Positions 1 through 11,893 of a stretch of 44,850 nucleotides of DNA are shown here, piece after piece. Within the stretch, counting starts at the first letter, position 1, and every line of letters begins with the position of its first letter. A model generated the notes under the pieces. It was not told where the DNA came from, made no database searches, and saw only the letters and a list, made by a program, of their open reading frames with translations. Position numbers and translations under genes: made by a program. Source of the DNA: Chloromonas sp. AAM2 (taxonomy: Eukaryota > Chlorophyta > Chlorophyceae > Chlamydomonadales > Chlamydomonadaceae); the NCBI GenBank assembly GCA_004335635.1, contig QAXH01003123.1, positions 1 through 44,850 of the forward strand, read 5' to 3'.

Positions 1-785
1 CCTGCAGCATAATCGTTGTCAGAGTTCAAAGCGCTGCTTGCAAGCAATAGTATGATGGTTATGAGATCATGTTTGGCGGGGTCGTGTCAAGTTGCTGTTC
101 TGTCAACAGAAAAAGTTGCCGTGATCCTAAGAAGATGTGTGCAGAAGCCCTGCTTGAGACAAATCCTCACCCAAGTCTGATGAAATGGGTTCCAAACCCA
201 AAGGCGGCAGGCCGAAGGCGAGGTGCCTCAGCCTTGGCCCCTGGGGGGGCCGGACATGCTGTAAAGGTTAGTGCTAGCAGCGAGCTCTTATATGCTTTAC
301 GTTGTTCATATTTCTCGACGCGTTCGAATTCCGACGCGTGGTTGGTGAGATAGGTAGTGAGCGGTTGGCGGGGGGTAGGGTAAGGGGTACTAAACCGCTC
401 ACTGCCCTGCGTTGCTCACTAGTGAGCGACGAGGAGTGAGCAACGTGGGACCCGTTTTTGTTTCCGGACCAATCACCGCGCGGAATTTGAACGTGATAGC
501 AGCTTCGTGCAGCGTTGCTTTGCTTATCCCGAACTCCACCGAACGCGGCTCTACATGGTCGATTTCAGAAAAAGTAGTGAGCAACGTTGGGCAGTGGCCG
601 ACACGTACAAGTATCTCGAGGACCGAGCATGAATCTTCTTTCAATGGAAGGCAACAGCTTGCCAGTCCAAGGTGTTGGTATAGATACTCAGCTGCTGCGC
701 AGAAGGCACACAAGCTAGCTGTTATTTAAGTATTTGGCCAAGGCCTCCATTTCTCTCCATTTCGTGTGGCTTTGGCGAGCTCGCA
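1..785. other. Intergenic region with GTGAGC-containing inverted repeats
   Basis: I see no credible gene here; the open frames on both strands lack recognisable domains and coherent splice structure. The 3' untranslated region of the downstream minus-strand glycosyltransferase gene should lie in this stretch, but no TTACA (a minus-strand TGTAA) is visible near its stop. Between about 350 and 600 the motif GTGAGC recurs. GTGAGCGGTT is answered by AACCGCTCAC about 30 bp later, forming a potential hairpin. GCTCACTAGTGAGC near 415 is a perfect palindrome. TGAGCAACGT occurs twice further on. The cluster could be the edge of a small repeat element. Confidence 0.5.
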
Positions 786-3700
786 TCATGGCTTTGAAAC
801 GTTTTGCATCAAAGGCCTCTGAGCATCGTCAGTTTGCAACGGCTTGACCATTCCGTCCTCCAGCACACCTGGAATACCATGCCTGAGGTCCACCATCTTG
901 CCCTGCTCATACGTGGCTGGGTCCACCTGCAACAGCCAGGTCCGATTGCGCAAAACACATGTATTAAGAAGAAGCGTTGCTTAAGGTTGTATTTGTATCT
1001 ACTTGTTTACTTGCAGCACTATCCAACGCACAAGTGGTAGCACACAGACAGAAAGATTACTACGCAGGCAACCAGACCAGTGCAGGGACGGATTGGAGCA
1101 CTCACCCATAAGGCCTTGCAATGGCATTGCCTCAGCCGTCGATTGCAGGTCGCTAACATGCTGTCTGGTGTTTGTTCTGCCGCCTTGTCTTTGAGGTGGG
1201 CAAGGGCCAGTCGCCTTGATGTGTTGTAAGTCACCATGATTGGGTGTGCCACGTAAACGATGCGCTCATGCTCCATCGCTTGCATTTGCTGCAGCACCTG
1301 AGGCGCTGGCAGTTTTACTTGTACATCGTACAAAGACCAGCCTTTCTGTGTGGAGGGAAACAACACCTGCCCAGGCAAAAGGTTGGCGCTGTCGCCACCC
1401 GACGCTGGGCGTGGCTGCAGCTGCAGAGATTCGGCTTCCGGGCTGGGCATGAAAACCGTGTTGGCCTTGGTCGGCTGAACATGCGCTGCTTTGCCGGCCT
1501 CGGTATGTTTCAACCAGTGAAAGTATTCGGGCATGATGATGGCGTTGAGATCTATGGCCAAGGGAACGAGACGAGGACATGGTCGTGACCAAGGCAGCAA
1601 GAGCGCGCCCGCGCGCAGAGCAACGGGGCAAGAACGCGCGAGACAACGAGCACAGCCGCTGAGCTGAATTCAGTACCTCAAGCTTCTGCGACCGTGCGAC
1701 AAGCGTTAATGCCCAATCCCAAGCGAGGCCCACCTTTGGTGCATGACGGATCCCACATCTGCGGCAGGACGGCGACATACCGCTGCCTCTCCCACCAATT
1801 GTCAGGGAGTTCCTTCAACATTCTTCTTGAAGCTGCGGCGGTTATTTTAGTTTCCACGTGAGATTGAATGCCTGATGTGGTTTCGCCTTGCAGCATCGCC
1901 TTCAAGCGCCTGGCCCAGCCACCAATCAGTTCTCCGCGCTCGTCCACTGACACCGTCACAGGCAAGGGGAACCTGAACACACGCACAGCAGTGCCTGTGC
2001 GGCATGTTCCAGGGATGACAGACTGGCATGGACGTGATCGAACAATTTTTGCCTGTACGTGGTTTTGCGCGTGGGTGATCAGCATGGCAGTATGGGAAGT
2101 ACCTTTCCGGATCTTGCCAGAAGGTCGGCGGTATGCAAAGCTGGTTCGCGAGTGGATGATCTTTTGCAGATTTTACACCGTGCAGCCAGGCCGTCTGGCA
2201 TGGCAGGTTCGGCAGTACCAACACCCGCTTGCTAAGTAAGGCGACCTGCAGGCGAGACATGCACGAGATGGGCAAGTTGCTGCAAGGAAGCTACGATGCA
2301 ATTCGGAATTGAATTAACAAACTCAGAATTGTCAGAATGTGCTTCAACCCTGGCCATTGCAGGATATGCTGGTCAATCATCTCGCCTGCCGCTTATTCAT
2401 CAAGTATTCGCTGAAGACATGGTGCTGACGTGAAAACCGCCAGAAGAGGATAAGCGCCTCGGCAAGAAAACAAAACAACATGACACCAGCACCCTGACTT
2501 CGCACACCTGAAACAGTCCTGCTATGATGCTGCTCATCTCCTCCCAGCTCCGTGTGCGCGCCAAGTCCATGTGTGGCGAGAGCATGAGTACGCGCGTCAC
2601 TTCGCCACCCATCAAGTACGGGCTGGCACGGCCGCCGGCCATGGTCACGCGTGCTCCCAGGCTCCAATTGTATCTGCCAAACACCTGCGACCAACAGCAG
2701 AGTTGGGGCCGGCCCACAGAGTTGGGGCCGTGACAATGACCGTCAAATGTACTGCGGTGCGCCATGATCCGCTGGGTCACGTGGTGCGACCACCTCACCT
2801 TCCGCAGCATATTCTTATGGCTCGTCCCAGACGTGTATGTGACCCATCACCAATGGCCCTTGTAGTGGCACGGCCTTGCCCACTATCCATCCCCGCCGTA
2901 CATTACGCAGGCTGCTGGCAAGCCAAGGGGGGGCGTGAGCCCACGTTTCCTGCAATGAACAGAGCGTTGATATCATAACCAACAGGTGCATCCCATGCGT
3001 TGTGGGTGCACCAGTCTGTACACACGCGATTGCTGTCGGTCGTGTGCAGCCCTGCACTACAACCAAACAGTAACACTGCATCCAGCACGGTACTTGGCAG
3101 CTTGTGCAGCTTGTCATCCAACCCGTGGCTCCAAGCCTTGTGCCAAAGCGTTGTGCCAAAGTAGCCAGACAACCTTGCTTTGCATATCATCTTGCCCAGA
3201 GGTGCATGCAACCGACTTGCCTGCTGAATGCCTGGGTCAAAGTACGCGTTTAGGTTCTCTTCGTTGACTCTTGAGTCGTTGAAGTGCGGCCCCAGCAGCT
3301 GTGCTAGCGGGTCTCCCCCCGGGGGCAGCTCCCGCCGCTCCGGCCACCAGGGGCACTCGGGGCAGTCGGATTGAAGCATGTGGGTGAACGCAGTGCTCAG
3401 ATTGCCACGCTCAAGGGGCGCAAACCTGCGGAGGAGAGGACAATCCCATATGAGCTCAGGGTTGGCAGGGGTTCTGGACACGATGATCTTAAGCCCAAAG
3501 AAGGTAGACTGACAGTTGGTAGCCTGCCAATAATGTAGTGGATTGTATTGATTGACATTTGCTGTGCAATGATTGCCATTAAGCAGTGCACTATTAAGCA
3601 GAAGCTCAAAGCAGTGTGAGGCCATCACGCTGGCAATGTGAACTACAAATTACAGCCAAGTATTGCTGTGGCTAGCTGCCACCCACCTTCCTCCCAGCTC

Positions 3701-6083
3701 CTCTGCACATCCCAGTGCGACATTTGGGACTGTCAGGTTGCCAAACATCATCTGGGTGTCATGCTCGGGCAGGGGAGGCTTGACCTTGAGCAACGCCAGC
3801 CAGTCAGGCGGAGGCGGCATCTGACAAGACATTCAGTGGCAATGTGAACATAGGACCCCGGTCAGCATGGACCCCGGTTTGCTTTGGTAGTCATGCGCCA
3901 TTGGTGCACACACATTGCAATGCCACATGAGGACAGTGCAATTGAGCCAGCTCCACTTGTAGAATACTGAGCTGCGGGCCCTTTGATCACCCACCTCGCG
4001 CATTTTGGTCCTGAGGTGCTCCATGATCAGACCTGCAGTGTTGAGTTTAGCTTGCTTGATGTCAATAACGTTGCCAGCCCGGGTTGTGAACGTTGCTTTG
4101 TCCTTGCATTCTGTCAGCGCACGGAAGAAAATGAGTCGGCCCACTGCTGCAGATGTCAATGCGTTCTGGATGAGGCTCTGCACAGCAAATGCAAGCAAAG
4201 ACGGGCCTTTTTCGTGTAGACCATGTGTGCTGGTGCCAGAGCACAGTTGACTAGATGCATCTACATCATTTGTGCAAGATTTGGTAGCGTCCAAAACTGC
4301 TGGAGTCAAAGGTAATTGACTGGACTGTTGTCTGCAAGTTGTGTGCAAAACTGTTAGGCTTCCAGCATGGGCGCAAGCACCGCAAACCATCTCTCATGTG
4401 CCATGTGGCCACACCTGTGATGCTGCTCACACCTGGTCATCTGTGATGCAATTTCTCGGTCCTGCCGACCACTGGGACATGTACTTGAAGTCATCATCGC
4501 CCTGCCTGAGGGTCATCATGACGACCTGCTTGAACACCCATGTCACCGGGCCGTCGGGACGTGCGTTCTGCACCTGTGGCACACGCGCAAACAACAGTGA
4601 GCTGAGAGACAGGGTCTCGGGTGGTGTCAAGTGCGTATGTATCGCTACGTCCAAGCACACCCAGGCGAGTTACTCAGCTAACCTACCCTGCCTTTGCAAG
4701 CAGCTGGAGTGCAGTTGGGCCAAAAGTTTGACTCACATACATGAACCCTCCGTTGCAAAAGTGCTGCCAGATACCTTCTGGAACCGTGAGCATCTGCAAT
4801 CATGCAAGCAGCACAGCAGTGAGGGCGCGAGTCAACAAAGGCTATCAAAAGATGAGCAGGCACGTGGAACACACGTCGAGTTCAGTACACGATGATTGCA
4901 GACGCTTCTCAGTGTTCTCTCAAGTGCCCTAGACATTAATAAGCATTCACGAGAGAGGCGATTTTGCTTGGCTTTGGCACCAAACCGCCCGGTGCCTCAT
5001 CCCAGCTCGTCTCTTTCACCTGTATGTCTGAGAAGGCCTTGCTTTTGAGGTGCACGTACGGGTCCCGCATCCATATGTAGTCTGCGTCTACGCTCAAGAC
5101 GTTGTAGCCCAGCCGAGTGGCGCGAACCATCAGCTTCCAGCGTTGGTGCCACATGGCGGGCATGTGCTCTGCATGTGAGGTGTGCACGTGGTTGGGTGAG
5201 GTCCTGGCGTTACTGGATAACGGGTGCTCATTGATCAGTGCTCAGGCTCTGACGGGCAGACCGCAAGGCAGCTATGCACTTGGCGTGATGTCCGTATCAA
5301 TAGTGGCAACTCTGGGTATGTGGATCACAGCTGGAAATTGATTGTGATGCCTGGTTTGTTTAGTTGCCCAAGCCCCTTCCCTCTGCCCCGTTGCTCACCC
5401 AGCACGTGTTGTGGAAGTATGCTCGAGTCCCACACGCAGTTGACCTGGTCATAAGCGTTCAACTGCACGGAGCACACACACCAATGGCACATATGGCACT
5501 GCGCTGAACAGTGCACAGGCTATGGGCAGATTGTGCCAAGGCTAAGAACAACTGGTGTCAATGCATGGTTGCATCAGATATCGCACCTGTGTGCAGTCTG
5601 ACATGTCGCCCTACCTGTGTGCATGCGCCTGCGCTTGGGGTGATGAACACATGGTGGGCGTAGCCCATGTCCTGAAGCTCCTGGTGAAGCTGAAGCGCCT
5701 GGCACGCAGCAGAAAGAGGTAAAGGGTAGCAGTTTGTACGACAAGACGGGCACCAGGAGCCATGCGCCTGTGAGGCGGAGGTGGAGGCTGTTATGCAGGT
5801 GGTGGTGATAGCGCACTGTGGCACTGTGGCACACCACTTGCATGGTTGTTATACTGAAATGGCCAGCTGAGTGGGCATCGTGTCTGCTGCGCACTGATGT
5901 GTGACTCGCACATTCATAACAAAGATCGACTCGGACACGGCCAGGATGCAACAAGGGCGCAAGCAGTTTGTGAGGCTGGTTGTACCTGGTCAAGCCACAT
6001 GTTCTCTACTTCTTCTTGCAAAATCATGATTATCAGCTCCTTTTTGAAGGTCACCATCTGGAGCATGGCACGCAATTGGTCAC
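786..6083 (-). CDS. XEG113/GT77-like glycosyltransferase, 5' end unresolved
   Basis: Likely a Golgi arabinosyltransferase-type enzyme acting on cell-wall glycoproteins, as in the plant XEG113/RRA (GT77) family. Exons read: 5986-6083, 5615-5698, 5399-5462, 5020-5168, 4692-4793, 4433-4573, 3995-4177, 3687-3820, ~3217-3425, ~2945-3051, 2508-2684, ~2177-2245, ~1734-2052, a long exon ending before the GTGAGT near 1105, and 786-926 with the stop. The exon at 5020-5168 carries SVDADYIWMRDPY, a DxD-type nucleotide-sugar and metal-binding motif. The next exon has CNGGFMYV, also typical of the family. The exons at 2508-2684 and 2177-2245 (LSKRVLVLPNLPC) resemble the conserved C-terminal half of XEG113. 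The exon at 4692 fits only with a GC donor (AAG|GCAGGG). The 3221 junction may use CAG|GCAAGT or a GT donor at 3217. The N-terminal exon or exons, including any membrane anchor, were not found. Boundaries between 1734 and 3217 are tentative. The family call is firm; the substrate is inferred. Confidence 0.72.
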
Positions 6084-6450
6084 CTGCACCATGCAAGTGT
6101 GAATTTTTACCAGTCAAAATTGTACATGATATGCTTTCATGACACTGATGCATGTGTGGGAATTGTCGTCTGCATGAGAACGCGGCAAGTGTTGCGATCA
6201 TTCAAAGCAACTACATTTTCCTAGCAACAAACACAACAGCTGCCAACAAACACTTGTGACTGCCAGCATTGTTTGACGAGATGTAGTAGCTCCAGCAGGC
6301 TTGCAAAGGCAAACTCAAATGCACCCTCTCCTGATACGTAGCAGAGTATGGCAAATGGGGTTTCGTCCATGTGTATGGTTTGGCGAGCAGCCACAAATAA
6401 AACAATCTGAGCTTACAAAAAAGCGTACAATCATCTGGTTTCCTACATTA

Positions 6451-6468
6451 CAAGGAGGGAGTGCACAC
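6451..6468. repeat. 18-bp sequence shared with 11876-11893
   Basis: CAAGGAGGGAGTGCACAC occurs here and again, identical and in the same orientation, at 11876-11893 in the next intergenic region. An 18-bp exact match between two intergenic regions 5.4 kb apart is unlikely by chance. The flanks do not align by eye, so this is probably a remnant of an older dispersed element. Confidence 0.6.
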
Positions 6469-7103
6469 AATTGTGTACACACTGAGGAGTCCGTTGTTAT
6501 AGCTGAATTCACAAACTGAGGCTTGCTGCCTACATTACTGCCATGCACGTTGCTCAAATACCATGCAGTCCTTTAATTGACGGTTGCTCCTATAGGATTG
6601 TCTTGATAGCCCGTGCAAGTTTACGCACTTGCTCGGATGTCGCCCACAAACCGCTGGGTTGCTCCGACGCTGCAGTAGCCCCCCTCTTCACACGCCCTAG
6701 CTGCCAGGGAGTGCTGCAGGCTGGTCGCCAGCACCAGATGCATCAGTAGAAATTGCAGAATTTTGCATGGACATGAGATGCGACGGCGCTCCATGTCGTG
6801 AAAATAAAATCATGTGAATGTGGCCTAGCCTGGTTTGTGTTAGCCGCTGTCAGAGTTGTGGGCAGGCGACCTGTACGGCGAAGGCCGACACTATACCGAC
6901 AACGCTGGGACGAGCCGTAACAAGCTCGCGAAAACCGTAACTGAATGAAAAGCGAAAAGCAATGGGCCTCTATGACGGCCAGGCAGTAATTGGCGGCGAA
7001 CGCGAGGGCCTTACAGTTTCCAAGAACAGAACAGTCCGTTTGCTTGACAGCTGTTATTGCGAGCCAACTTTGAGTCCAACTTTGGTGGCGTCGTGCCCCT
7101 GGG

Positions 7104-7130
7104 AAATTGTCCCAGAACTGGCAAGCAATT
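7104..7130 (-). repeat. A-rich dispersed repeat, copy 1 (diverged)
   Basis: Read on the minus strand, this is an A-run followed by TTGCTTGCCAGTTCTGGGAC and AATTT. It is a variant of the consensus seen at 24834 and 37765. It sits only about 60 bp from copy 2 in the same orientation, downstream of the fibrillin gene. Confidence 0.7.
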
Positions 7131-7162
7131 TTTTTTTCTGATGGTGGCTAGAATACTGTGTG

Positions 7163-7198
7163 TTGTCCCAGAACTGACAAACATCTTGGTCTTTTTTT
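7163..7198 (-). repeat. A-rich dispersed repeat, copy 2
   Basis: On the minus strand this reads AAAAAAA, a short spacer, then GATGTTTGTCAGTTCTGGGA and CAA. It differs from the 24834 copy by one base in the shared core. The orientation matches the other three copies. Confidence 0.7.
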
Positions 7199-7504
7199 AG
7201 ATGTCTGATATTGTACTCAATCCCGTCCCTGGTTAGAAAACAATCAACCACCAGCGCTTTGAACCAGCGGTTTGAATATGGCCCATCTAAGACTTGAGTA
7301 GCGCAAACCAAAAGTTAAACCAGTGCCAGTCAGGTTCAAGTGGGCTGCCGGAGGGATCAGGTCAATGAGTATGATGAACAGAGCGCTTCAGACGTCTGAT
7401 GCACACTACAATGGTCGTGTTCCATGAGCACCTCTTGACATGCCCAGACACGAGGCCTGGACGCGTGACAACCAGATGCGTTGCATGTCTTGGGTAGGCT
7501 AACG

Positions 7505-10500
7505 CTAAACTCCTAACAGCCCGCGATCAGCCCACCCCTGCTCCACAGCACCGACGTCGTCAGGTGCAACCCTTTGAAACAGAAAAACGGTTCCAGCCTC
7601 GCCCCTGCTAATGCGCATGCTCCTGTCCAGGTATGTGGTGTCCCATGTGGACATGGCCCTCATGGAATCAGGCAACGCCACCGCCACTCGGGGCAGAGAG
7701 GTGGTGTCTATTCCCAAGAGTCGTAGTGGCTGCAGAGCAAGGCTGTCAAACCAGCCCTGGGCGCAGTGTCCATCTCCTGTGTCACGCCACCCACCGGACG
7801 CACTCACGCTCCACACACCCAGAGGCCCCAAGCTGCAGGCATGCAGGAAAATGGAATGTATGCACACCCAAAACCAGTCAAATTAGATCCAGCAGTTTGA
7901 CATAGCAAATCCAAGCACATGAGATGTGCAGTTGTCATCATGGGCAGCACTTCCAAGACCAATTAAACTGAATTATGCTCGTACACATAGCGTTGACGCG
8001 CCAATCCAAAGTGCACGAGATGTAAAATCCTCAATGGCAGGTCATGTTAGGTGAATGGGGCCCACCTGAACGTTGCACTGTTTGTCACCCGCATGACGCC
8101 CGAGCCTGCCACGTCCTCCCACAGCTGCTGCTCCACCCGCTCGAGCCCAAAGCCCGGCAGCAGGGCCGCCAGGTGCAGCACTGTGCTCACAAGGTCACTC
8201 TTTTCATAGCCGTTATTGAGATCCTGGGAAAGCGTGACATCCACCCTGTTAGCACGGCTGGAAGTCTGATTGGATCGGTCTGGTGCTGCAGAGGAGCTGG
8301 CGGTTGCTTGAGGTGAGGACGATCTAGCGCCAGTTGTCGCAACAGTGGCAGTGAGGTTGCCTGACGACCAAGCATTGCCTTTTGTTTCAGAACGGTGTGC
8401 TGGTGATGAGCCTGTGTGGCTAACCCGATGCTGTTGAGTGAACTGCTCCACAACGCTGGACGGCCAAACGGCAGTTGGACCCTTGGATGGCCCTGTTGCC
8501 TGCACTTGTGATGATGTGTTGCTGGTGTCGGGCACGCTGGTGCGATGGGCCTGATGGTCGTTGGTTGCATACACCAGCTCCCACACTCCCAGCATCGACC
8601 CGCCATGGGGCGCGTCTGAGTGAGCCTGCAATGTTGTCAAGCATGTATGGCTTTGCATGCAGGGCAGATGCACTGCATGGCAGGACACTCATAACAGCCA
8701 AGTTGAATCATTTGATAACATGAGCACATTGCTTACCCCTGTTCTGAGTGGTGCCGACGTTGGTGCGATGGACTCGAGCTCGTGCAGCAAGCCGTCGGCA
8801 TGCAACCGCGCTGGATCGCCCCCTGGAACCACCGACATCAATTGCCCCAGAGCTAACGAAATCAACTGTAGTTTTTCTTTCAGAGCTTGCCGCCTGGCCT
8901 CAGGGCCAGACGTGCCCTGATGTATGTGATCACCAGTCTGTAGATGCAAAGTGCTGACCAGCTCAGAAGCGGTGGTCACTGTGCTGCTAATGTTGCTTGT
9001 ACTGGTAGTGCTGGTGGTAGTGCTGGTGGTGGTGGTGGTGCCAGCATCCCGCCGCCACCATCCCAAGGATTGCACAGGGGAGGGACTGTGGGCGGGTGTC
9101 GAAGCTGTGGCAGCTGCTGCTTTTGGCGTAGCAGCCTCTCTATACTCAGGCAAAGTGGTGCTGTAATGCTGCCAGGCCTCCTGCACCGGGTTGAGGGCAG
9201 GTGCGGAGGATAGCCCGTTCTGCAGCTTGCTGTGTGTGGGTGGTGCAGCGACCTGCCTGACGGACGCCGCCTCTCCTCCTTTGAATGCAGGGCTACCGGA
9301 ATTGGCGGCTGCAATGGTTGGTGGTTGTTTAGATGCTGGTGTAGTGCTGCGCATCACCGTTGGTGTGGTGTTGCCTCGAGGTGGGCTGGTACCCTGCTTA
9401 CTGCTGGTCGATGGACCGCTGGGTATGCCCCAGTTGCTGCTGCCGGTCGTCTCCCCTGCGGCCGACCCTGCCTGTGAGGAGACGGTGCCTGACTTGGGCT
9501 TGGATGTGCGTGCATCTCCATCGTCCCTATGTGTGTGTAAGAGCAGAGCCACGCCAAGGACAGCGGCAACGTAGGTTGCCAGCTGCGCAGCTGGCAGCGG
9601 CAGCGGCCATGTTTTGTCCAAGTTGGAGGCTAGGCTGTCCGACAGCTGCTGGACACTGGCCAGCAGGTGGCTGGCTGTGGCTGCAGGCGCTGCCAGCGAT
9701 GTGTGCAGCAGCTCTGTCAAGCTCTGTTGACTGGGGATGTTCTGTTGCGGTATCTGTACGTGTGGCAAGGCATGCAAGACTGACTCTGACAACGTCAATA
9801 GATACTTGCGACCAAAACCTTGCAAATGCTGCATTGGTCATGCATGAGGGGCACCACTTGACCATGACGTGATCGGTTGGCAAGAAGTTGCACAGACAGT
9901 GCATCTCATTGCTGCCTGTCAACCTACCCCTTCCACATTGGCTGGCCGCAGCTTATTGGGCTGTTTTGTTTTACCTGTTGCAGACTTCCCAGTCGCTGGC
10001 TTTGCCACCATGCCTGATCTGCCGGCGGGTCCATTCCCGCCAGCAGGGCATTCACCCGCTCCTGCACAACCCCCGCCAGCTGCTGACTCCCTTCATGCAG
10101 CTTGGCTAGGGGGCTGCCAGCGTCTGCATCATGGCATGTTGCACATGGCGCTTACCGCATGTCATCATCATCATTACATAGCTTCTCATGGTTCAACCCA
10201 CGGTACCACAGGACCAACCAGCTAGGCGCTCAGCAGCAGCCAACATCCCCATCCCCATCCTAAGCAAAGCATAGGCATGGTGCCCCCAAAAAAGCATGCA
10301 CATGCAAGGTTCAGGCTCCTCTGGAAGGTCTGTTTCTGAGCCAGAAAAGAGAAAAGCGATTGCTGGGTTGGCAAGGCCCAGTCATTGCCCTCTGGCATCG
10401 GCCTTGCAATTGCAAGTGATGTGATTCCAGCAATCCCTAACAGAGCGCGTACCACATTGCATGGTGGGCACACAGACATGCAGCATGCAGATGCATGTGG

Positions 10501-11101
10501 GAGCCCGCATAGTGGTTCGCTGTTTTGACAGGCCACATCTGCAGACTGCAAGGAAAAAAGCTTGGATCTGGCTGGAAAAACCTTGCAGATAACAAATTGT
10601 CCTGTTGTCATGGGAACCCAATCTAATACAGAGTAGGGGCCCACAACACCACTGCCTCCAAAACCATCAACCCTATACCGCATGTGATGATGGCTAAATG
10701 CAACTGCAACGCTCTGCCAGAGCATTGCTCGGCATGGTGGGCTGAACATAGCTCAGGTTGTGCATAGTTGCGTGTGCCCCTGGCATTGACTTACCAGCTT
10801 GTGCTGCTGCTGCTGCTTCTGCTGCCTGCTGTTTTGCATCTGCGTGTGCCAGAATGCCTGCCAGCAGCTCGTTGGGCTCGCCCCAAGTGAGGTCAAGGGG
10901 TGTGTGCACAGGGCTGGGTTGAGCAGAGGCACTGTGAGGCAGGATCACGGCTGCTGCGACAGCCGCTGCTGCAGCTGCTGGTGCTGATGATGGTGCTGTC
11001 AGGGCTGGGGCATCATAGGTACGTGTCTTGGCAGGTTTTGAGGTGTCCTGTGTGCCTGGGGGCGTGCGTTTGCTGTGAGATAGCACTCGCTTGACCTGCA
11101 T
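7505..11101 (-). CDS. PAP/fibrillin-domain protein with long N-terminal region and one membrane segment
   Basis: Five phase-consistent exons (10795-11101, 9975-10105, 8737-9828, 8066-8625, 7505-7832) give 805 aa. The start is the first in-frame ATG after an upstream TGA, although an acceptor-like ACATGCAG overlaps it. The C-terminal part is a plastid-lipid-associated (PAP/fibrillin) domain. LGVWELVYA begins exon 4. LLPGFGLERVEQQLWEDVAG and NSATFR close that exon. Exon 5 has LGPLGVWSV and then MSTWDTTYLDRSMRISRGE, the usual family signature. Such proteins bind lipids in plastoglobules or thylakoids and take part in carotenoid storage and stress protection. Unusual points: about 500 residues precede the domain, rich in Ala, Ser, Thr and Pro; a hydrophobic segment lies at about 228-244; and roughly 100 low-complexity residues are inserted between the first two domain motifs. 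The domain call is firm; plastid targeting is inferred. Confidence 0.85.
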
Positions 11102-11215
11102 GTCATCAACAGCAGTCAACAACTCAGTTGTGTGTTGAGTGCCAAACCCTAACCCAGACTCTCTGACATGGAGGCCTCTTCAGAGGTCGTAGGAGTCATC
11201 CTACAAACCAGTGCT

Positions 11216-11265
11216 GTGCCCTACCATCACGGCTTCGTGACATTAGTGCCCTACCATCACGGCTT
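11216..11265. repeat. 20-bp direct repeat with 30-bp period
   Basis: GTGCCCTACCATCACGGCTT occurs at 11216-11235 and again without change at 11246-11265. It lies about 115-165 bp upstream of the fibrillin start codon, so it could be a duplicated promoter element, though simple tandem duplication explains it equally well. Confidence 0.75.
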
Positions 11266-11875
11266 GAATCGCGTGTACCTTTTCTTCATTGGCATCGAGC
11301 GTGTACCGCAAGGCACGGATGTCGCCTCCCGATGTCGCAAACCGCAATGTAGCAGGGCGATGCGTCATCCGTAGTCCCCAATTCAATAGTTTACTGGTGC
11401 TCCAAGGTGCACCATGGCGATGCATTACATACAGTTGGTCGAGTAACTCGACGATCGGCCGACAAATTGTCCTGTTATGTGCTGACCAGGATGTTCATCA
11501 GTCGTTCATGTTCATGGCGTGGCAAGGCAAGTCACTAGTCGTACCGCACTTTTTGACGACTTTTTGGTAGTCTCTAAGAGAGTGATATATAGTCAGTAGC
11601 GCAGCACTCAACTCTTCTGTGTTGAGCACAGGCCCAGACGCTCATCAGACTTGCGTGGCAAAGTGCTGCAACGGCGAAACTGCCCTAGGTCGTACAGAAT
11701 ATTTTGGGCGTACTCTTGGCCTGTGTGTCCCCACAAAGTGAGATGCCTGTGCAGCGCGATATGAACCTATATTCACCTCAAAGCAAGGAGAACGACATAC
11801 ACGCCAGATCCCAGTTTTTTTGCACTTCCCAAGACCACTGGTGTGACCCATCATCTCTTGGGACTTGCTTGATTT

Positions 11876-11893
11876 CAAGGAGGGAGTGCACAC
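11876..11893. repeat. Second copy of the 18-bp repeat
   Basis: Identical to 6451-6468 (CAAGGAGGGAGTGCACAC), same orientation, again in intergenic DNA. Confidence 0.6.

Larger units (their letters stand above)
6084..7504. other. Intergenic region with exon-like fragments and dispersed repeats
   Basis: This region lies upstream of the glycosyltransferase exons and downstream of the fibrillin gene, both on the minus strand. Two minus-strand stretches look exon-like. One begins after an acceptor at 6330 and reads EGAFEFAFASLLELLHLV. The other begins with an ATG at about 6741 and stays open for 40 codons until just past a possible GTGCGT donor. Either could be a missing 5' exon of the glycosyltransferase, but neither joins the 6083 acceptor in a phase I could prove. 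Two copies of the A-rich dispersed repeat sit near 7104 and 7163. A minus-strand TGTAA at 7011-7015 is a candidate poly(A) signal for the fibrillin gene, about 490 bp past its stop. Confidence 0.45.

Noticed and set aside
8689..9834. The 381-aa minus-strand frame as a complete single-exon gene
   Set aside because: It begins just before an acceptor and ends just past a GTAAGC donor. It is the third exon of the fibrillin gene.
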